Source: Kluyvera sp036759925 (GTDB taxonomy: Bacteria > Pseudomonadota > Gammaproteobacteria > Enterobacterales > Enterobacteriaceae). From it: a stretch of DNA of 64,000 nucleotides. This document shows, piece after piece, positions 43,810 to 52,479 of this stretch (its first letter is position 1; each line of letters starts with the position of its first letter). The notes under the pieces were generated by a model, which saw only the letters and a program-made list of their open reading frames with translations, did no database searches and had not been told where the DNA came from. The DNA is taken from positions 394,320 to 458,319 of the forward strand of contig NZ_JAPKIB010000003.1 of assembly GCF_036759925.1 (NCBI RefSeq), in the 5' to 3' direction. A program made the translations under genes and the position numbers.

Positions 43810-45345
43810 TTACGCCGTACGGCGTGCAAACTCTTTAATCTTAAAGCCCAGAATCGCCAGAGAGGCGAAATAGACCGCGATCCCGGCAACCACAACGCCA
43901 ACCAGGCGCAGCAGACGGTAAGGCATCGTCCCTTGTGACCATTCTGGCATGACATGCATCAAGCCAACCAAAGCCGCCGACATCACCAGAACTGAAATAA
44001 TCAGACGGGCTAAGAAGGGCATCCAGCCCGGCTGTGGCGTAAAGATTTTTTGCTTACGCAACTGCCAGTAGAGCAGCGCAGCATTCAGACAGGCTGCCAG
44101 ACCGATCGACAGCGACAGCCCCGCGTGCTTCAACGGGCCGATAAACGCCAGGTTCATCACCTGAGTCATAATCAACGTCACTATCGCGATTTTGACCGGT
44201 GTTTTAATGTCCTGACGGGAATAAAAGCCCGGCGCCAACACTTTAACGATAATCAGCCCCATCAAGCCCACGGAGTAGGCCACCAGCGCACGCTGGGTCA
44301 TCGCGGCATCAAAGGCGGTGAATTTACCGTACTGGAACAGCGCGACCGTCAGCGGTTTCGCCAAAATACCCAGCGCAACGGCGCTCGGTAGCGCCAGCAG
44401 GAAGCACAGACGCAGACCCCAGTCCATCAGGCGGCAGTATTCATCATGGTTGCCACTAGCAAAGCTTTTCGACAACGATGGCAGTAGGATAGTCCCCAGT
44501 GCCACGCCCAGCACGCCAGACGGGAACTCCATCAAACGGTCTGCGTAGTACATCCAGGAGACGGAGCCTGATGCCAGGAAAGAGGCGAAAATGGTGTTGA
44601 TGATAAGCGAAATCTGGCTTACGGAAACGCCAAGGATCGCTGGACCCATCTGTTTCACCACGCGCACCGCACCAGCATCTTTAAAATTAATGCGCGGCAG
44701 CACCAGCATACCGATTTTTTTCAGGTGCGGCAGCTGATAGGCCAACTGCAGCACGCCGCCAACAGTTACCGCCCATGCCAACGCCAGAACCGGCGGGTGA
44801 AAGTGTGGCGCAGCGAACAGCGCAAAGCCAATCATGCTGACGTTAAGGAACGTCGGCGCAAACGCTGGTACCGAGAAACGGTTCCAGGTGTTGAGGATCG
44901 CCCCGACCAACGAAGCCAGCGAAATCAGCAGAATATAAGGGAAGGTAATGCGCAGCAGCTGGGTAGTCAGCGCAAATTTATCCGCCGTATCAGCAAAGCC
45001 CGGCGCAGTGATGGTGATCACCCACGGTGCCGCCAGCATCCCCAACACCGTCACCAGCGCCAACGCCAGCGTCAGCAACCCCGAGACGTAAGAGACAAAC
45101 ACCCGCGTCGCGTCTTCGCCCTGCTTGCTTTTGTATTCAGCCAGAATCGGTACGAACGCCTGCGAGAAAGCGCCTTCGGCAAAGATACGGCGCAGCAGGT
45201 TTGGCAGTTTAAAGGCCACAAAAAAGGCATCGGTCGCCATTCCGGCGCCAAATACCCTCGCCACGATCGCGTCACGCGCAAATCCCAGTACGCGCGAAAA
45301 CATAGTCATCGAGCTGACGGCAGCCAGCGATTTTAATAGATTCAT
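43810..45345 (-). CDS. murJ: MurJ lipid II flippase
   Basis: MurJ moves lipid II across the inner membrane for murein synthesis and is essential. The start at 45345 (MNLLKSLAAVSSMTMFSRVLGF) gives 511 residues, the E. coli length, with 14 hydrophobic helices of the MOP exporter superfamily. Conserved cavity arginines are visible in SRVLGFARDAIVARVFG (residues ~18-31). It is convergent with flgN and follows mviM after 151 bp. Confidence 0.97.
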   Translation of the reverse strand: MNLLKSLAAVSSMTMFSRVLGFARDAIVARVFGAGMATDAFFVAFKLPNLLRRIFAEGAFSQAFVPILAEYKSKQGEDATRVFVSYVSGLLTLALALVTVLGMLAAPWVITITAPGFADTADKFALTTQLLRITFPYILLISLASLVGAILNTWNRFSVPAFAPTFLNVSMIGFALFAAPHFHPPVLALAWAVTVGGVLQLAYQLPHLKKIGMLVLPRINFKDAGAVRVVKQMGPAILGVSVSQISLIINTIFASFLASGSVSWMYYADRLMEFPSGVLGVALGTILLPSLSKSFASGNHDEYCRLMDWGLRLCFLLALPSAVALGILAKPLTVALFQYGKFTAFDAAMTQRALVAYSVGLMGLIIVKVLAPGFYSRQDIKTPVKIAIVTLIMTQVMNLAFIGPLKHAGLSLSIGLAACLNAALLYWQLRKQKIFTPQPGWMPFLARLIISVLVMSAALVGLMHVMPEWSQGTMPYRLLRLVGVVVAGIAVYFASLAILGFKIKEFARRTA

Positions 45346-45496
45346 TAACTTGTGATTCCACAACCCGGATCAAAGCGCTCGATGGATGAGCGCTAAAAAA
45401 GTGGCGTTAGTCTACCGGGTTCGGGATGAATTGCTACTGCCAGATGTTACAGCAGATTAGTGGTGGATGGCTCAGGGGAGTGGTAGGCAGTGCCAT

Positions 45497-46420
45497 CTAC
45501 TCGCGGATCGCCTCACGCCACAATCCTTCCACCATTCGCTGCGCCGCTAACGCCTGCTCCCCTGCCGTCTCCGGAACCGTCTGATTTTGCACGCACTGAA
45601 TAAAATGATGCGCACAACCGGTAAAACCGCGCTGCTCAAGGGTCGTCTGCCAGCCAGGAATCGGTCGGGTCACGATGCCAGACCCACGTTCTTCGCGCCA
45701 CTCGCGCATATCCGACACTTCAAACAGCCCGCCATCGGCTACCGCCTGCACCCACTCGCGCTGGCTGCCCGCCCGACGATGCATGCTGGTGGTGATTTGC
45801 AGCCCCGGCTGGCTGAAGTGATGCTCAGCGTAGAACATATGCCCTTCGTCAGTCGTTTGCAGTACCCCATCGCGGAGCGTCGCCTTACCATCCGCCAGCC
45901 ACAGCGCGGTATCGACCACGTGCAGATAATCATCGAGCAGCGTAAAGCGCAGGTCGTGAGGGCCAACGCTGTCGGCACGGTGTTTATCCATTCGTAATGA
46001 CGACATCTCTCCGGCGCGTTTTTTCAGCTCGCGGTAAAGCGGCGCAAAGCGGCGGTTGAAGCCGACCATCAGCGTCAGGTTTTTCCGCGCCGCCAGTGCC
46101 ACCAGTCGCTCTGCGTCGTCGAGCTTGTCGGCAAGCGGTTTATCCACGCAGACGTGGACACCAGCGTTCAACAACTCGCTCACTACCGCATAGTGCGATG
46201 CCGTCGAACTGTGCACAAAGACCGCATCGCACTGGGCGGCTAATGCGGTCAGTGAGTCGGCATAAGGCAGGCGATAGGTTTCACATACTTTCAGCGCTTT
46301 CTCTTTACCCGGTGACCAGGCGGCCTCCAGCGTCCAGTCCGTGGCGGCGCTTAATACCGGTAGCCACGCTTTCTGTGCAATACCGCCAAGCCCCACGACA
46401 CCAATGCGAATCTTCGCCAT
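45497..46420 (-). CDS. mviM: MviM, Gfo/Idh/MocA-family oxidoreductase
   Basis: A 307-residue NAD(P)-dependent dehydrogenase-like protein matching E. coli MviM. The Rossmann glycines are GLGGIA (10-15), and the family EKP-like motif appears as CVDKPLADKLDDAE (~91). The substrate is unknown; it is not needed for flippase function despite the historical virulence name. It lies 5 bp after yceH. Confidence 0.93.
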   Translation of the reverse strand: MAKIRIGVVGLGGIAQKAWLPVLSAATDWTLEAAWSPGKEKALKVCETYRLPYADSLTALAAQCDAVFVHSSTASHYAVVSELLNAGVHVCVDKPLADKLDDAERLVALAARKNLTLMVGFNRRFAPLYRELKKRAGEMSSLRMDKHRADSVGPHDLRFTLLDDYLHVVDTALWLADGKATLRDGVLQTTDEGHMFYAEHHFSQPGLQITTSMHRRAGSQREWVQAVADGGLFEVSDMREWREERGSGIVTRPIPGWQTTLEQRGFTGCAHHFIQCVQNQTVPETAGEQALAAQRMVEGLWREAIRE

Positions 46421-46425
46421 ATGAC

Positions 46426-47076
46426 TTACTCCCCGAGGTGCGCCAGCAGTGAATCCAGACGCTGTTTAAGTTCGGCCACTTCCCCTTCGAGCATCTCGAT
46501 GCGGGCCAGCAGGCTATCGTCTGCCGCTGGCGCATCGCTCTGGGTCGTTACCGCCTGAAGATCAACCTCACCGCTGAACAGGTGCATATAGCGGCTTTCA
46601 CGCTTACCAGCCTCGCGCGGCAGTCGCACCACAAACGGGCCATCTTCGCGATTCGCCAGACGTTCCAGCGTATTCTCCACTTCTGCCATATCGGCAAATT
46701 CATGCATCCGTTGCGCGCGACCGCGTAGCTCGCCCGGCGTCTGGGCACCACGCAGCAAGAGCGTTGTCACCAGCGCCACCTCAGCCGTCGACAGCTTCAG
46801 ATCGCCAAATTCGGAGTTGCAGAAACGTTGTTCGTACTTAGTGACGCGGTTGCCAAAACCGCTCACCGTGCGCAGGTAATGGCGTTTCACCAGCGTATCC
46901 AGCTGATCCTGCACTTCCGCTTCGCTGAGGGTCATCACTGGTTCACGGTTAGTTTTTTGATTGCAGGCCGTGACCACGCCGTTTATCGATAGCGGATATT
47001 GCTCAGGCGTCGTGACCTGCTTTTCCAGTAAGCAGCCAATAACGCGGGCTTCCAGCGGGCTGAGTTGATATTTCAT
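46426..47076 (-). CDS. yceH: YceH, DUF480 winged-helix protein
   Basis: A 216-residue protein with two winged-helix repeats (LSPLEARVIGCLLEKQVTTPEQYPLSINGVVTACNQKTNREP, then VALVTTLLLRGAQTPGELRGRA) and a C-terminal coiled coil ending LKQRLDSLLAHL. The DUF480 family is uncharacterised. It sits 10 bp after rimJ, in rimJ-yceH-mviM. Confidence 0.92.
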   Translation of the reverse strand: MKYQLSPLEARVIGCLLEKQVTTPEQYPLSINGVVTACNQKTNREPVMTLSEAEVQDQLDTLVKRHYLRTVSGFGNRVTKYEQRFCNSEFGDLKLSTAEVALVTTLLLRGAQTPGELRGRAQRMHEFADMAEVENTLERLANREDGPFVVRLPREAGKRESRYMHLFSGEVDLQAVTTQSDAPAADDSLLARIEMLEGEVAELKQRLDSLLAHLGE

Positions 47077-47086
47077 TCGGGTCTCC

Positions 47087-47671
47087 TTATCGACCTGCAG
47101 TCCATTGTGAGGTGGTCAACGCGGTCAGCACATGATCGCGCCATTCGCCGTCAATCAGTAAATAGTCTTTCGCGTAGCCTTCTTTTTCAAAGCCCAGTCG
47201 CGCCAGCAGGTCGCCGCTGCGCTTATTATGCGGCATGTAGTTGGCCATAATGCGGTGAATATGTTGAGTGCGCTGCATATAGCGAATCGCGCTGGTCAGC
47301 GCTTCATACATCATCCCCTGCCCTTGCCATTTCTGACCGATGGAGTAGCCGAGGTAGCAGGCATGAAACGAGCCACGTACCACGTTGGAGAAGTTCGCCA
47401 CGCCGATAATCTCTTTCTCTTCCGGGTCAAGCAGCGCGAAATAGAAAGCGCTCCCCTGTTTATGAAATTCATTAATCATCGACAGGCGCGCCTGCCAGCC
47501 GGAAGGATAGCAATGACTGTCGTCACGAATCGGTTCCCAGGGCTTTAAAAATTGCCGATTCTCGGCGTAATAGTCGGCCAGACGCCAGGCGTCTCTATCA
47601 TGAATCAGACGCACCACTAACCGGTCGGTGGTCAACCTAACTTTCGGCACATTACTGCGATAGCCAAACAT
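47087..47671 (-). CDS. rimJ: RimJ ribosomal protein S5 alanine N-acetyltransferase
   Basis: RimJ acetylates the N-terminus of ribosomal protein S5 and acts in 30S maturation. It is a 194-residue GNAT enzyme (194 in E. coli) with acetyl-CoA loop GQKWQGQGMMYEALTSAIRYM (~107-127) and the RimJ/RimL N-terminus VRLTTDRLVVRLIHDRDAWRLADYY. In E. coli mdtH and grxB come next; here a TatE-like gene follows. Confidence 0.95.
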   Translation of the reverse strand: MFGYRSNVPKVRLTTDRLVVRLIHDRDAWRLADYYAENRQFLKPWEPIRDDSHCYPSGWQARLSMINEFHKQGSAFYFALLDPEEKEIIGVANFSNVVRGSFHACYLGYSIGQKWQGQGMMYEALTSAIRYMQRTQHIHRIMANYMPHNKRSGDLLARLGFEKEGYAKDYLLIDGEWRDHVLTALTTSQWTAGR

Positions 47672-48022
47672 CTCACTACTCCTGTACCCAACATATACCC
47701 TGGTCGTCTCACTCTACCTGCCCACGGCAGTCAATGAAAACAACAATTGTCATGACGCATTGTGATCAAAAAGCCCTATCGCTGGCAATACGTGAAAGAG
47801 TGAGATAGTCCGGCAAAATGAAGATGTTACCTTAACCTCAACTTTATCGCAGGCCGTAATATTGTGCCGAGTCATGCGTAAAGATGAACGATGCGAAATC
47901 AATGCCATTAAGAGACAAATAAATAAAGCGCTGATTTGCGAAAATTCGCAACCCAAATACTCAGGCGTGGTGTTCATTACGCCAACGACTATTCTCTCTA
48001 TCTGTTCTATTAAGGTGCCATT
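47672..48022. other. 351-bp gap rimJ to tatE-like gene
   Basis: No gene seen. It contains the divergent promoters of rimJ and the TatE-like gene, and a perfect palindrome at 47936-47951. No remnant of mdtH or grxB can be recognised by eye. Confidence 0.6.
47936..47951. promoter_or_regulatory. Perfect palindrome upstream of tatE-like gene
   Basis: TTGCGAA-AA-TTCGCAA: two 7-bp arms with a 2-bp spacer, ~72 bp upstream of the TatE-like ATG. It is a candidate repressor or activator site; the binding protein is not known. Confidence 0.4.
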
Positions 48023-48244
48023 ATGGGCGAAATTAGCGTCACCAAACTGTTAGTGATTGTCGTTCTTGTTGTTCTGTTATTCGGTACGAAAAAACTCGCC
48101 TCTCTGGGTTCCGATTTTGGTGCTGCGCTAAAAGGGTTTAAAAAGGCCATGAACGATGACAATCATGCTGAAAACGATGCCGACTTCCTCCATGAGAAAA
48201 CGGCATCGGGTGAAGCAAAGGCCGCTGACACAAAACAAAAATAG
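48023..48244 (+). CDS. tatE: TatE/TatA-like twin-arginine translocase subunit
   Basis: This 73-residue protein begins MGEISVTKLLVIVVLVVLLF and continues GTKKLASLGSDFGAALKGFKKAM. It has a short transmembrane helix, the Phe20-Gly21 hinge and an amphipathic helix, as in TatA/TatE. The N-terminus MGEIS.TKLL is closest to TatE. TatE supports pore formation for folded-protein export with TatBC. In E. coli tatE sits next to lipA, about 9 min away; here it lies between rimJ and yceB, so it is either a relocated tatE or a second copy. Confidence 0.85.
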   Translation: MGEISVTKLLVIVVLVVLLFGTKKLASLGSDFGAALKGFKKAMNDDNHAENDADFLHEKTASGEAKAADTKQK

Positions 48245-48436
48245 GCCCGTGATTTCGCCGCATAACGGCTTTTGCGTGAAACAGCGGCTAAGCGTTCCGG
48301 CGTAAAAATCTGCCTCTTATGGCTCTCCCTGCGCCTTCACCGCGGCACTTTCAGCATTTTCCGCTGTCAGAGTTCTACTAACAGGGTATGCTGCTTTATG
48401 TCAGGATGCACCGAACGTTTTACCTTGAGGAACCTC

Positions 48437-48997
48437 ATGAAAAAATTGTTTGTTATTGCCGCATTGATCGTCAGCGGCCTGGTGGTTGGCTGTAATCAAC
48501 TCACGCAATATTCCGTTAGCGAGCAGGAGATTAACCAGGCGTTACAGAAGCGGAATAATTTCTCGAAAGATATTGGCGTACCCGGCGTAGCCGATGCCCA
48601 TATCGTCCTGAGTAACCTCTCCAGCGCGATTGGTCGTGAAGAGCCGAACAAAGTGACGCTGAGCGGCGATGCGAAACTGGATATGAACTCCCTCTTTGGC
48701 AGCCAGAAAGCGAATATCGCTCTGACGCTGAAAGCACTGCCGGTGTTCAACAAAGAACAAGGCGCTATCTACCTTCAGGAGATGGAGATCCAGGATGCGA
48801 AGGTAACACCGGAGAAGATGCAAACGGTGGTACAGACGCTGATCCCTTACCTCAACCAGTCGCTGCGCACGTACTTTAACAAGCAGCCTGCCTATGTGCT
48901 GAAAGAAGATGCCAGCCAGGGTGAAGCGTTGGCGAAGAAATTTGCCAAGGGTATTGAGGTGAAACCGGGCGAAATCATTATCCCGTTCACGGACTAA
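48437..48997 (+). CDS. yceB: YceB lipoprotein (DUF1439)
   Basis: A 186-residue predicted lipoprotein (same length as E. coli YceB) with lipobox LVVGC (lipidated Cys19). The mature part is a DUF1439 domain (YSVSEQEINQALQKRNNFSKDIGVPGVADAHI). These tubular lipid-binding-like proteins are uncharacterised. The upstream open frame (from 48272) is ignored because ATG 48437 has a ribosome site (TTGAGGAACCTC) and a lipoprotein signal. Confidence 0.92.
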   Translation: MKKLFVIAALIVSGLVVGCNQLTQYSVSEQEINQALQKRNNFSKDIGVPGVADAHIVLSNLSSAIGREEPNKVTLSGDAKLDMNSLFGSQKANIALTLKALPVFNKEQGAIYLQEMEIQDAKVTPEKMQTVVQTLIPYLNQSLRTYFNKQPAYVLKEDASQGEALAKKFAKGIEVKPGEIIIPFTD

Positions 48998-49020
48998 ATT
49001 CCCGAAACTCACCATTTAAA

Positions 49021-49050
49021 CCCTCTCCCCTCAAGGAGAGGGTTTTCTTC
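49021..49050 (+). terminator. yceB terminator
   Basis: Stem CCCTCTCC / GGAGAGGG followed by TTTTCTTCTTT, 23 bp after the yceB stop. Confidence 0.85.
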
Positions 49051-49083
49051 TTTCGCAAACAAATTTCACGGAAAAGGATGCAA

Positions 49084-49099
49084 AGGAAAACGTTTCCGC
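49084..49099. promoter_or_regulatory. PurR box of pyrC
   Basis: AGGAAAACGTTTCCGC matches the PurR consensus ACGCAAACGTTTTCGT at its palindromic core, as in E. coli pyrC. It implies purine-dependent repression. Confidence 0.82.
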
Positions 49100-49112
49100 T
49101 TATCCTTAGTGC

Positions 49113-49145
49113 CCGGCAAAAAATGACTGATATTCCACCAGCCGG
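49113..49145 (+). promoter_or_regulatory. pyrC leader hairpin (start-site switching)
   Basis: CCGGC at 49113-49117 can pair with GCCGG at 49141-49145, which overlaps the Shine-Dalgarno site. In E. coli, high CTP makes transcription start at an upstream C so that this hairpin forms and blocks translation; low CTP shifts the start downstream. The complementarity is seen; the mechanism is transferred from E. coli. Confidence 0.7.
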
Positions 49146-49153
49146 AGCCTCAA

Positions 49154-50200
49154 ATGACCGCATTACCGCACGTTCTGAAAATTCGCCGCCCAGACGACTG
49201 GCATATCCATCTTCGCGATGGTGAGATGCTGAAAACGGTTGTCCCGTATACCAGTGAGCTGTATGGCCGCGCAATTATCATGCCGAACCTGGTTCCGCCA
49301 ATTACCACCGTGGATGCGGCTATCGCCTACCGCCAGCGCATTCTTGATGCCGTGCCTGTCGGGCACAATTTCACGCCGCTGATGACCTGCTACTTAACCG
49401 ACACCCTCGACCCGAACGAGCTGGAGCGCGGTTTTAACGAAGGTGTATTCACCGCAGCCAAACTGTATCCGGCGAATGCCACCACCAACTCCAGCCACGG
49501 CGTCACCAGCACCGATGCGATTATGCCGGTGCTTGAGCGTATGGAAAAACTGGGAATGCCACTGCTGGTGCACGGTGAAGTCACCCACGCGGAAATTGAT
49601 ATCTTCGACCGTGAAGCGCGCTTTATCGACACCGTGATGGAGCCGCTGCGCCAGCGCCTACCGGGCCTGAAAGTTGTCTTCGAGCACATCACGACCAAAG
49701 ATGCAGCGGAGTACGTACGCGACGGCAATGAACTGATCGCCGCCACCATTACCCCTCAGCACCTGATGTTCAACCGCAACCATATGCTGGTTGGCGGCGT
49801 ACGCCCTCACCTCTACTGCCTGCCAATCCTTAAGCGCAATACTCACCAGCAGGCGCTGCGTGAACTGGTTGCCAGCGGCTTTACCCGTGCCTTCCTCGGT
49901 ACCGACTCAGCGCCGCACGCCCGGCATCGCAAAGAGGCAAGCTGCGGCTGCGCAGGCTGCTTTAACGCCCCAACGGCACTGGGAAGTTACGCTACCGTGT
50001 TTGAAGAGATGAACGCGCTTGAGCACTTCGAAGCGTTCTGCTCACTAAACGGCCCACGCTTCTACGGCCTGCCGGTGAACGACGATTTTGTCGAGCTGGC
50101 GCGTGAAGAGAGCCTGGTTGCCGAAACTATCGCGCTCAGCGACGATACGCTGGTGCCGTTCCTGGCCGGCGAAACGCTGCGCTGGACGGTGAAAAAATAA
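49154..50200 (+). CDS. pyrC: Dihydroorotase
   Basis: PyrC closes carbamoyl-aspartate to dihydroorotate in pyrimidine synthesis. It has 348 residues, with zinc ligands His17 and His19 in DWHIHLRDG, the carboxylated Lys103 in AAKLYPANATTNSSHG, and later HGEVTH and Asp in GTDSAPHARH. It is controlled by the PurR box and leader hairpin in front. Confidence 0.98.
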   Translation: MTALPHVLKIRRPDDWHIHLRDGEMLKTVVPYTSELYGRAIIMPNLVPPITTVDAAIAYRQRILDAVPVGHNFTPLMTCYLTDTLDPNELERGFNEGVFTAAKLYPANATTNSSHGVTSTDAIMPVLERMEKLGMPLLVHGEVTHAEIDIFDREARFIDTVMEPLRQRLPGLKVVFEHITTKDAAEYVRDGNELIAATITPQHLMFNRNHMLVGGVRPHLYCLPILKRNTHQQALRELVASGFTRAFLGTDSAPHARHRKEASCGCAGCFNAPTALGSYATVFEEMNALEHFEAFCSLNGPRFYGLPVNDDFVELAREESLVAETIALSDDTLVPFLAGETLRWTVKK

Positions 50201-50232
50201 TTTCGCGCCCCCTGTTGTAAAAGCCGCAAGGT

Positions 50233-50252
50233 AACTGTATAAATATCCAGTA
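50233..50252. promoter_or_regulatory. LexA (SOS) box of dinI
   Basis: AACTGTATAAATATCCAGTA fits TACTG(TA)5CAGTA with the invariant CTG-N10-CAG. It lies ~20 bp before the dinI start. Confidence 0.92.
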
Positions 50253-50271
50253 TATTACACAGGGGGCAATT

Positions 50272-50517
50272 ATGCGTATTGAAGTTACCGTTGCAAAAAC
50301 CACTGCACTGCCTGCAGGTGCGCTAGACGCGCTAGCAGACGAACTTTCCCGCCGTATTAACGATCAATTTCCGGACAGCGGAGGCACCGTCAGCGTGCGC
50401 TACGCGGCCAACAACAACCTCTCCGTCATCGGCGGCATTAAAGAAGATAAAGACCGCATTAGCGAGATCCTCCAGGAGACCTGGGAGAGCGCGGACGACT
50501 GGTTCATCACCGATTAA
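50272..50517 (+). CDS. dinI: DinI, SOS modulator of RecA
   Basis: DinI binds RecA filaments, stabilising them and damping UmuD cleavage. It has 81 residues (MRIEVTVAKTTALPAGALDAL), with the acidic C-terminal helix (KEDKDRISEILQETWESADDW) that mimics DNA. It is induced from the adjoining LexA box and ends at a strong terminator. Confidence 0.96.
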   Translation: MRIEVTVAKTTALPAGALDALADELSRRINDQFPDSGGTVSVRYAANNNLSVIGGIKEDKDRISEILQETWESADDWFITD

Positions 50518-50541
50518 GATTTGCTCCCTCATTGTGTTTTT

Positions 50542-50564
50542 GCCGGGTCGCCCCGGCTTTTTTT
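50542..50564 (+). terminator. dinI terminator
   Basis: Stem GCCGGG / CCCGGC, 4-base loop, followed by TTTTTTT; 25 bp after the dinI stop. Confidence 0.9.
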
Positions 50565-50798
50565 CGTTCTTTTCTGCTTGTTATTTCCCCGTTTATCCCC
50601 ATCTTTTAGATTAGCCGCAAAAACAATGAGCAATCTGGTTGTTTATTGCGCGAACGACCGGTCTATTCAGGAATTTATGTTGCTTTTGATTTCAATTCTC
50701 GAGTATTTATTGAATTGTTGTATACTGATAAAGCTTCACAAAAAATTGCATTAAACCTCGAGAGTTGTTGCCTTTTAACACATGAAGAAGGGGTTATG

Positions 50799-51053
50799 AT
50801 GGAAAAGAATAATGAAGTCATCCAGACCCATCCCCTCGTTGGATGGGACATCAGCACCGTTGATAGCTACGATGCCATGATGCTGCGCCTGCACTACCAA
50901 GACCCCAATCAATCGAGCAATAAAGAAGCTGAAGTTGGCCAGACCCTGTGGCTAACCACCGATGTCGCACGTCAGTTTATTTCCATACTGGAAGCCGGGA
51001 TTGCCAAGATTGAGTCTGGCGATTACCAGGTCAATGAGTATCGCAGGCATTAA
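50799..51053 (+). CDS. bssS: BssS biofilm regulator
   Basis: An 84-residue cytoplasmic protein matching E. coli BssS (MEKNNEVIQTHPLVGWDIST to NEYRRH). BssS affects biofilm formation and indole/AI-2 signalling by an unknown mechanism. The second of two adjacent ATGs (50799) was chosen because it gives the family N-terminus with GAAGAAGGGG upstream. It has its own terminator. Confidence 0.95.
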   Translation: MEKNNEVIQTHPLVGWDISTVDSYDAMMLRLHYQDPNQSSNKEAEVGQTLWLTTDVARQFISILEAGIAKIESGDYQVNEYRRH

Positions 51054-51084
51054 CGCTGATACTTTCGTCGTATTAACGACCAAC

Positions 51085-51110
51085 AGGCACCTACGGGTGC
51101 CTTAATTATT
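51085..51110 (+). terminator. bssS terminator
   Basis: Stem AGGCACC / GGTGCCT, TACG tetraloop, followed by TAATTATTTT. Confidence 0.8.
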
Positions 51111-51190
51111 TTCACCCTTGTATAACAACTATCGGTTAATTACTCTACCAGACTCTGGCTTCGCGCTTTATCATCGTGTCGGGAATGACT

Positions 51191-52309
51191 ATGGAATACG
51201 ATCTTATTATTATTGGCAGCGGCTCCGTCGGCGCTGCGGCAGGTTATTATGCCCGTAAAGCGGGTTTAAATGTATTGATGACCGATGCCCATATGCCACC
51301 TCACCAGCAGGGAAGTCATCACGGTGATACCCGTCTGATGCGCCACGCCTATGGAGAAGGTGAGAAATACGTCCCGCTGGTCCTTCGCGCCCAGACGCTA
51401 TGGGACGAGCTTGCCGCAACCAGCGGCGAAGCGCTGTTTGAACAAAGCGGCGTCGTTAACCTTGGCCCCGCAGACTCTACCTTTCTGAACACCGTCGCCC
51501 AGAGCGCCGAACAGTTCGCCCTGCAGGTTGAACACCTTGATGCCGCGGCGGTCATGTCCCGTTGGCCCGAAATTCGCGTCCCCGCAGACTACCGGGCCAT
51601 CTTTGAGCCTGGCTCCGGGGTACTGAAAAGCGAACTGGCGGTGAAAACGCTGATTGCCATGGCAAAAGAGGCCGGCTGCGCGCAGCTTTTCAACTGCCCG
51701 GTTACCGCTATTCATAGCGACGCGAACGGTGTGACCATTGAGACCTCCGAGGGAAGCTGGCGCGGCAAAAAGCTGCTGCTGACGGCGGGAACCTGGGTCA
51801 AACAGCTTTACCCTGACCTGCCTATCCAGCCGGTACGCAAAGTGTTTGCCTGGTTCCAGGCCGACGGCCGCTACAGCCGTAAGAACAACTTCCCGGCGTT
51901 TACCGGTGAACTGCCGAACGGCGACCAGTTCTACGGTTTCCCGGCGGTGGAGAATGAGCTGAAAATAGGTAAACACAACGGCGGCCAGGTCATCAACAGC
52001 CCGGAAGAGCGTAAAGCATTTGGCAGCGTCGCCACCGACGGGTCCGAAGCATTCAGCTTCCTGCGGCAGATCCTGCCGGGCATTGGCGGCTGCCTGTACG
52101 GCGCGGCCTGCACTTATGACAACACGCTGGATGAAGATTTTATTATCGACACCCTGCCCGGCCAACCCGATGTGCTGTTTATCGGAGGCCTGAGCGGCCA
52201 CGGCTTTAAGTTTGCCACCGTACTGGGAGAAATTGCCGCGCAGTTCGCGCAGCAGAAAACCCCGGAGTATGATTTGTCGCCGTTTGCGCTGGCCCGCTTT
52301 AACGGCTAA
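51191..52309 (+). CDS. solA: N-methyl-L-tryptophan oxidase
   Basis: SolA is a flavoenzyme that oxidatively demethylates N-methyl-tryptophan and, weakly, sarcosine. The start at 51191 (MEYDLIIIGSGSVG) gives 372 residues, the E. coli length. The FAD dinucleotide motif is G9-S-G-S-V-G14, and the residue covalently linked to FAD is Cys307 in YGAACTYDN. DEDFIIDTLPG and GLSGHGFKFA close the flavin site. Its physiological substrate is uncertain. Confidence 0.95.
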   Translation: MEYDLIIIGSGSVGAAAGYYARKAGLNVLMTDAHMPPHQQGSHHGDTRLMRHAYGEGEKYVPLVLRAQTLWDELAATSGEALFEQSGVVNLGPADSTFLNTVAQSAEQFALQVEHLDAAAVMSRWPEIRVPADYRAIFEPGSGVLKSELAVKTLIAMAKEAGCAQLFNCPVTAIHSDANGVTIETSEGSWRGKKLLLTAGTWVKQLYPDLPIQPVRKVFAWFQADGRYSRKNNFPAFTGELPNGDQFYGFPAVENELKIGKHNGGQVINSPEERKAFGSVATDGSEAFSFLRQILPGIGGCLYGAACTYDNTLDEDFIIDTLPGQPDVLFIGGLSGHGFKFATVLGEIAAQFAQQKTPEYDLSPFALARFNG

Positions 52310-52323
52310 CGACAGCCCATAAA

Positions 52324-52350
52324 AAAACGGCTCCGAATCATCGGGGCCGT
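52324..52350 (-). terminator. Probable trhO terminator
   Basis: An imperfect stem (AACGGCTCC / GGGGCCGTT) is followed leftward by seven T. It lies beyond yceO, ~125 bp after the trhO stop. Confidence 0.6.
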
Positions 52351-52365
52351 TATATCGAGAATGCT

Positions 52366-52479
52366 ATGCGTCGCCTGTTTTACTTTCTGCTCAACAACGT
52401 CCGCGAACACCTGATGCTATATCTGATGCTCTGGCTGCTGTTAGCACTGCTCGACATCGCCTGGCTCTACTTCAATTAA
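52366..52479 (+). CDS. yceO: YceO small membrane protein
   Basis: A 37-codon gene, easily missed, encoding MRRLFYFLLNNVREHLMLYL followed by MLWLLLALLDIAWLYFN. It resembles E. coli YceO in its start, in NN.REHLMLYL and in the C-terminal LLA..D....YF, and lies in the same place between solA and trhO. One transmembrane helix is predicted (~16-36). E. coli YceO has been linked to biofilm and acid-stress phenotypes; the mechanism is unknown. Its last 4 bp overlap the trhO stop on the other strand. The ribosome site (GAGA) is weak. Confidence 0.75.
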   Translation: MRRLFYFLLNNVREHLMLYLMLWLLLALLDIAWLYFN

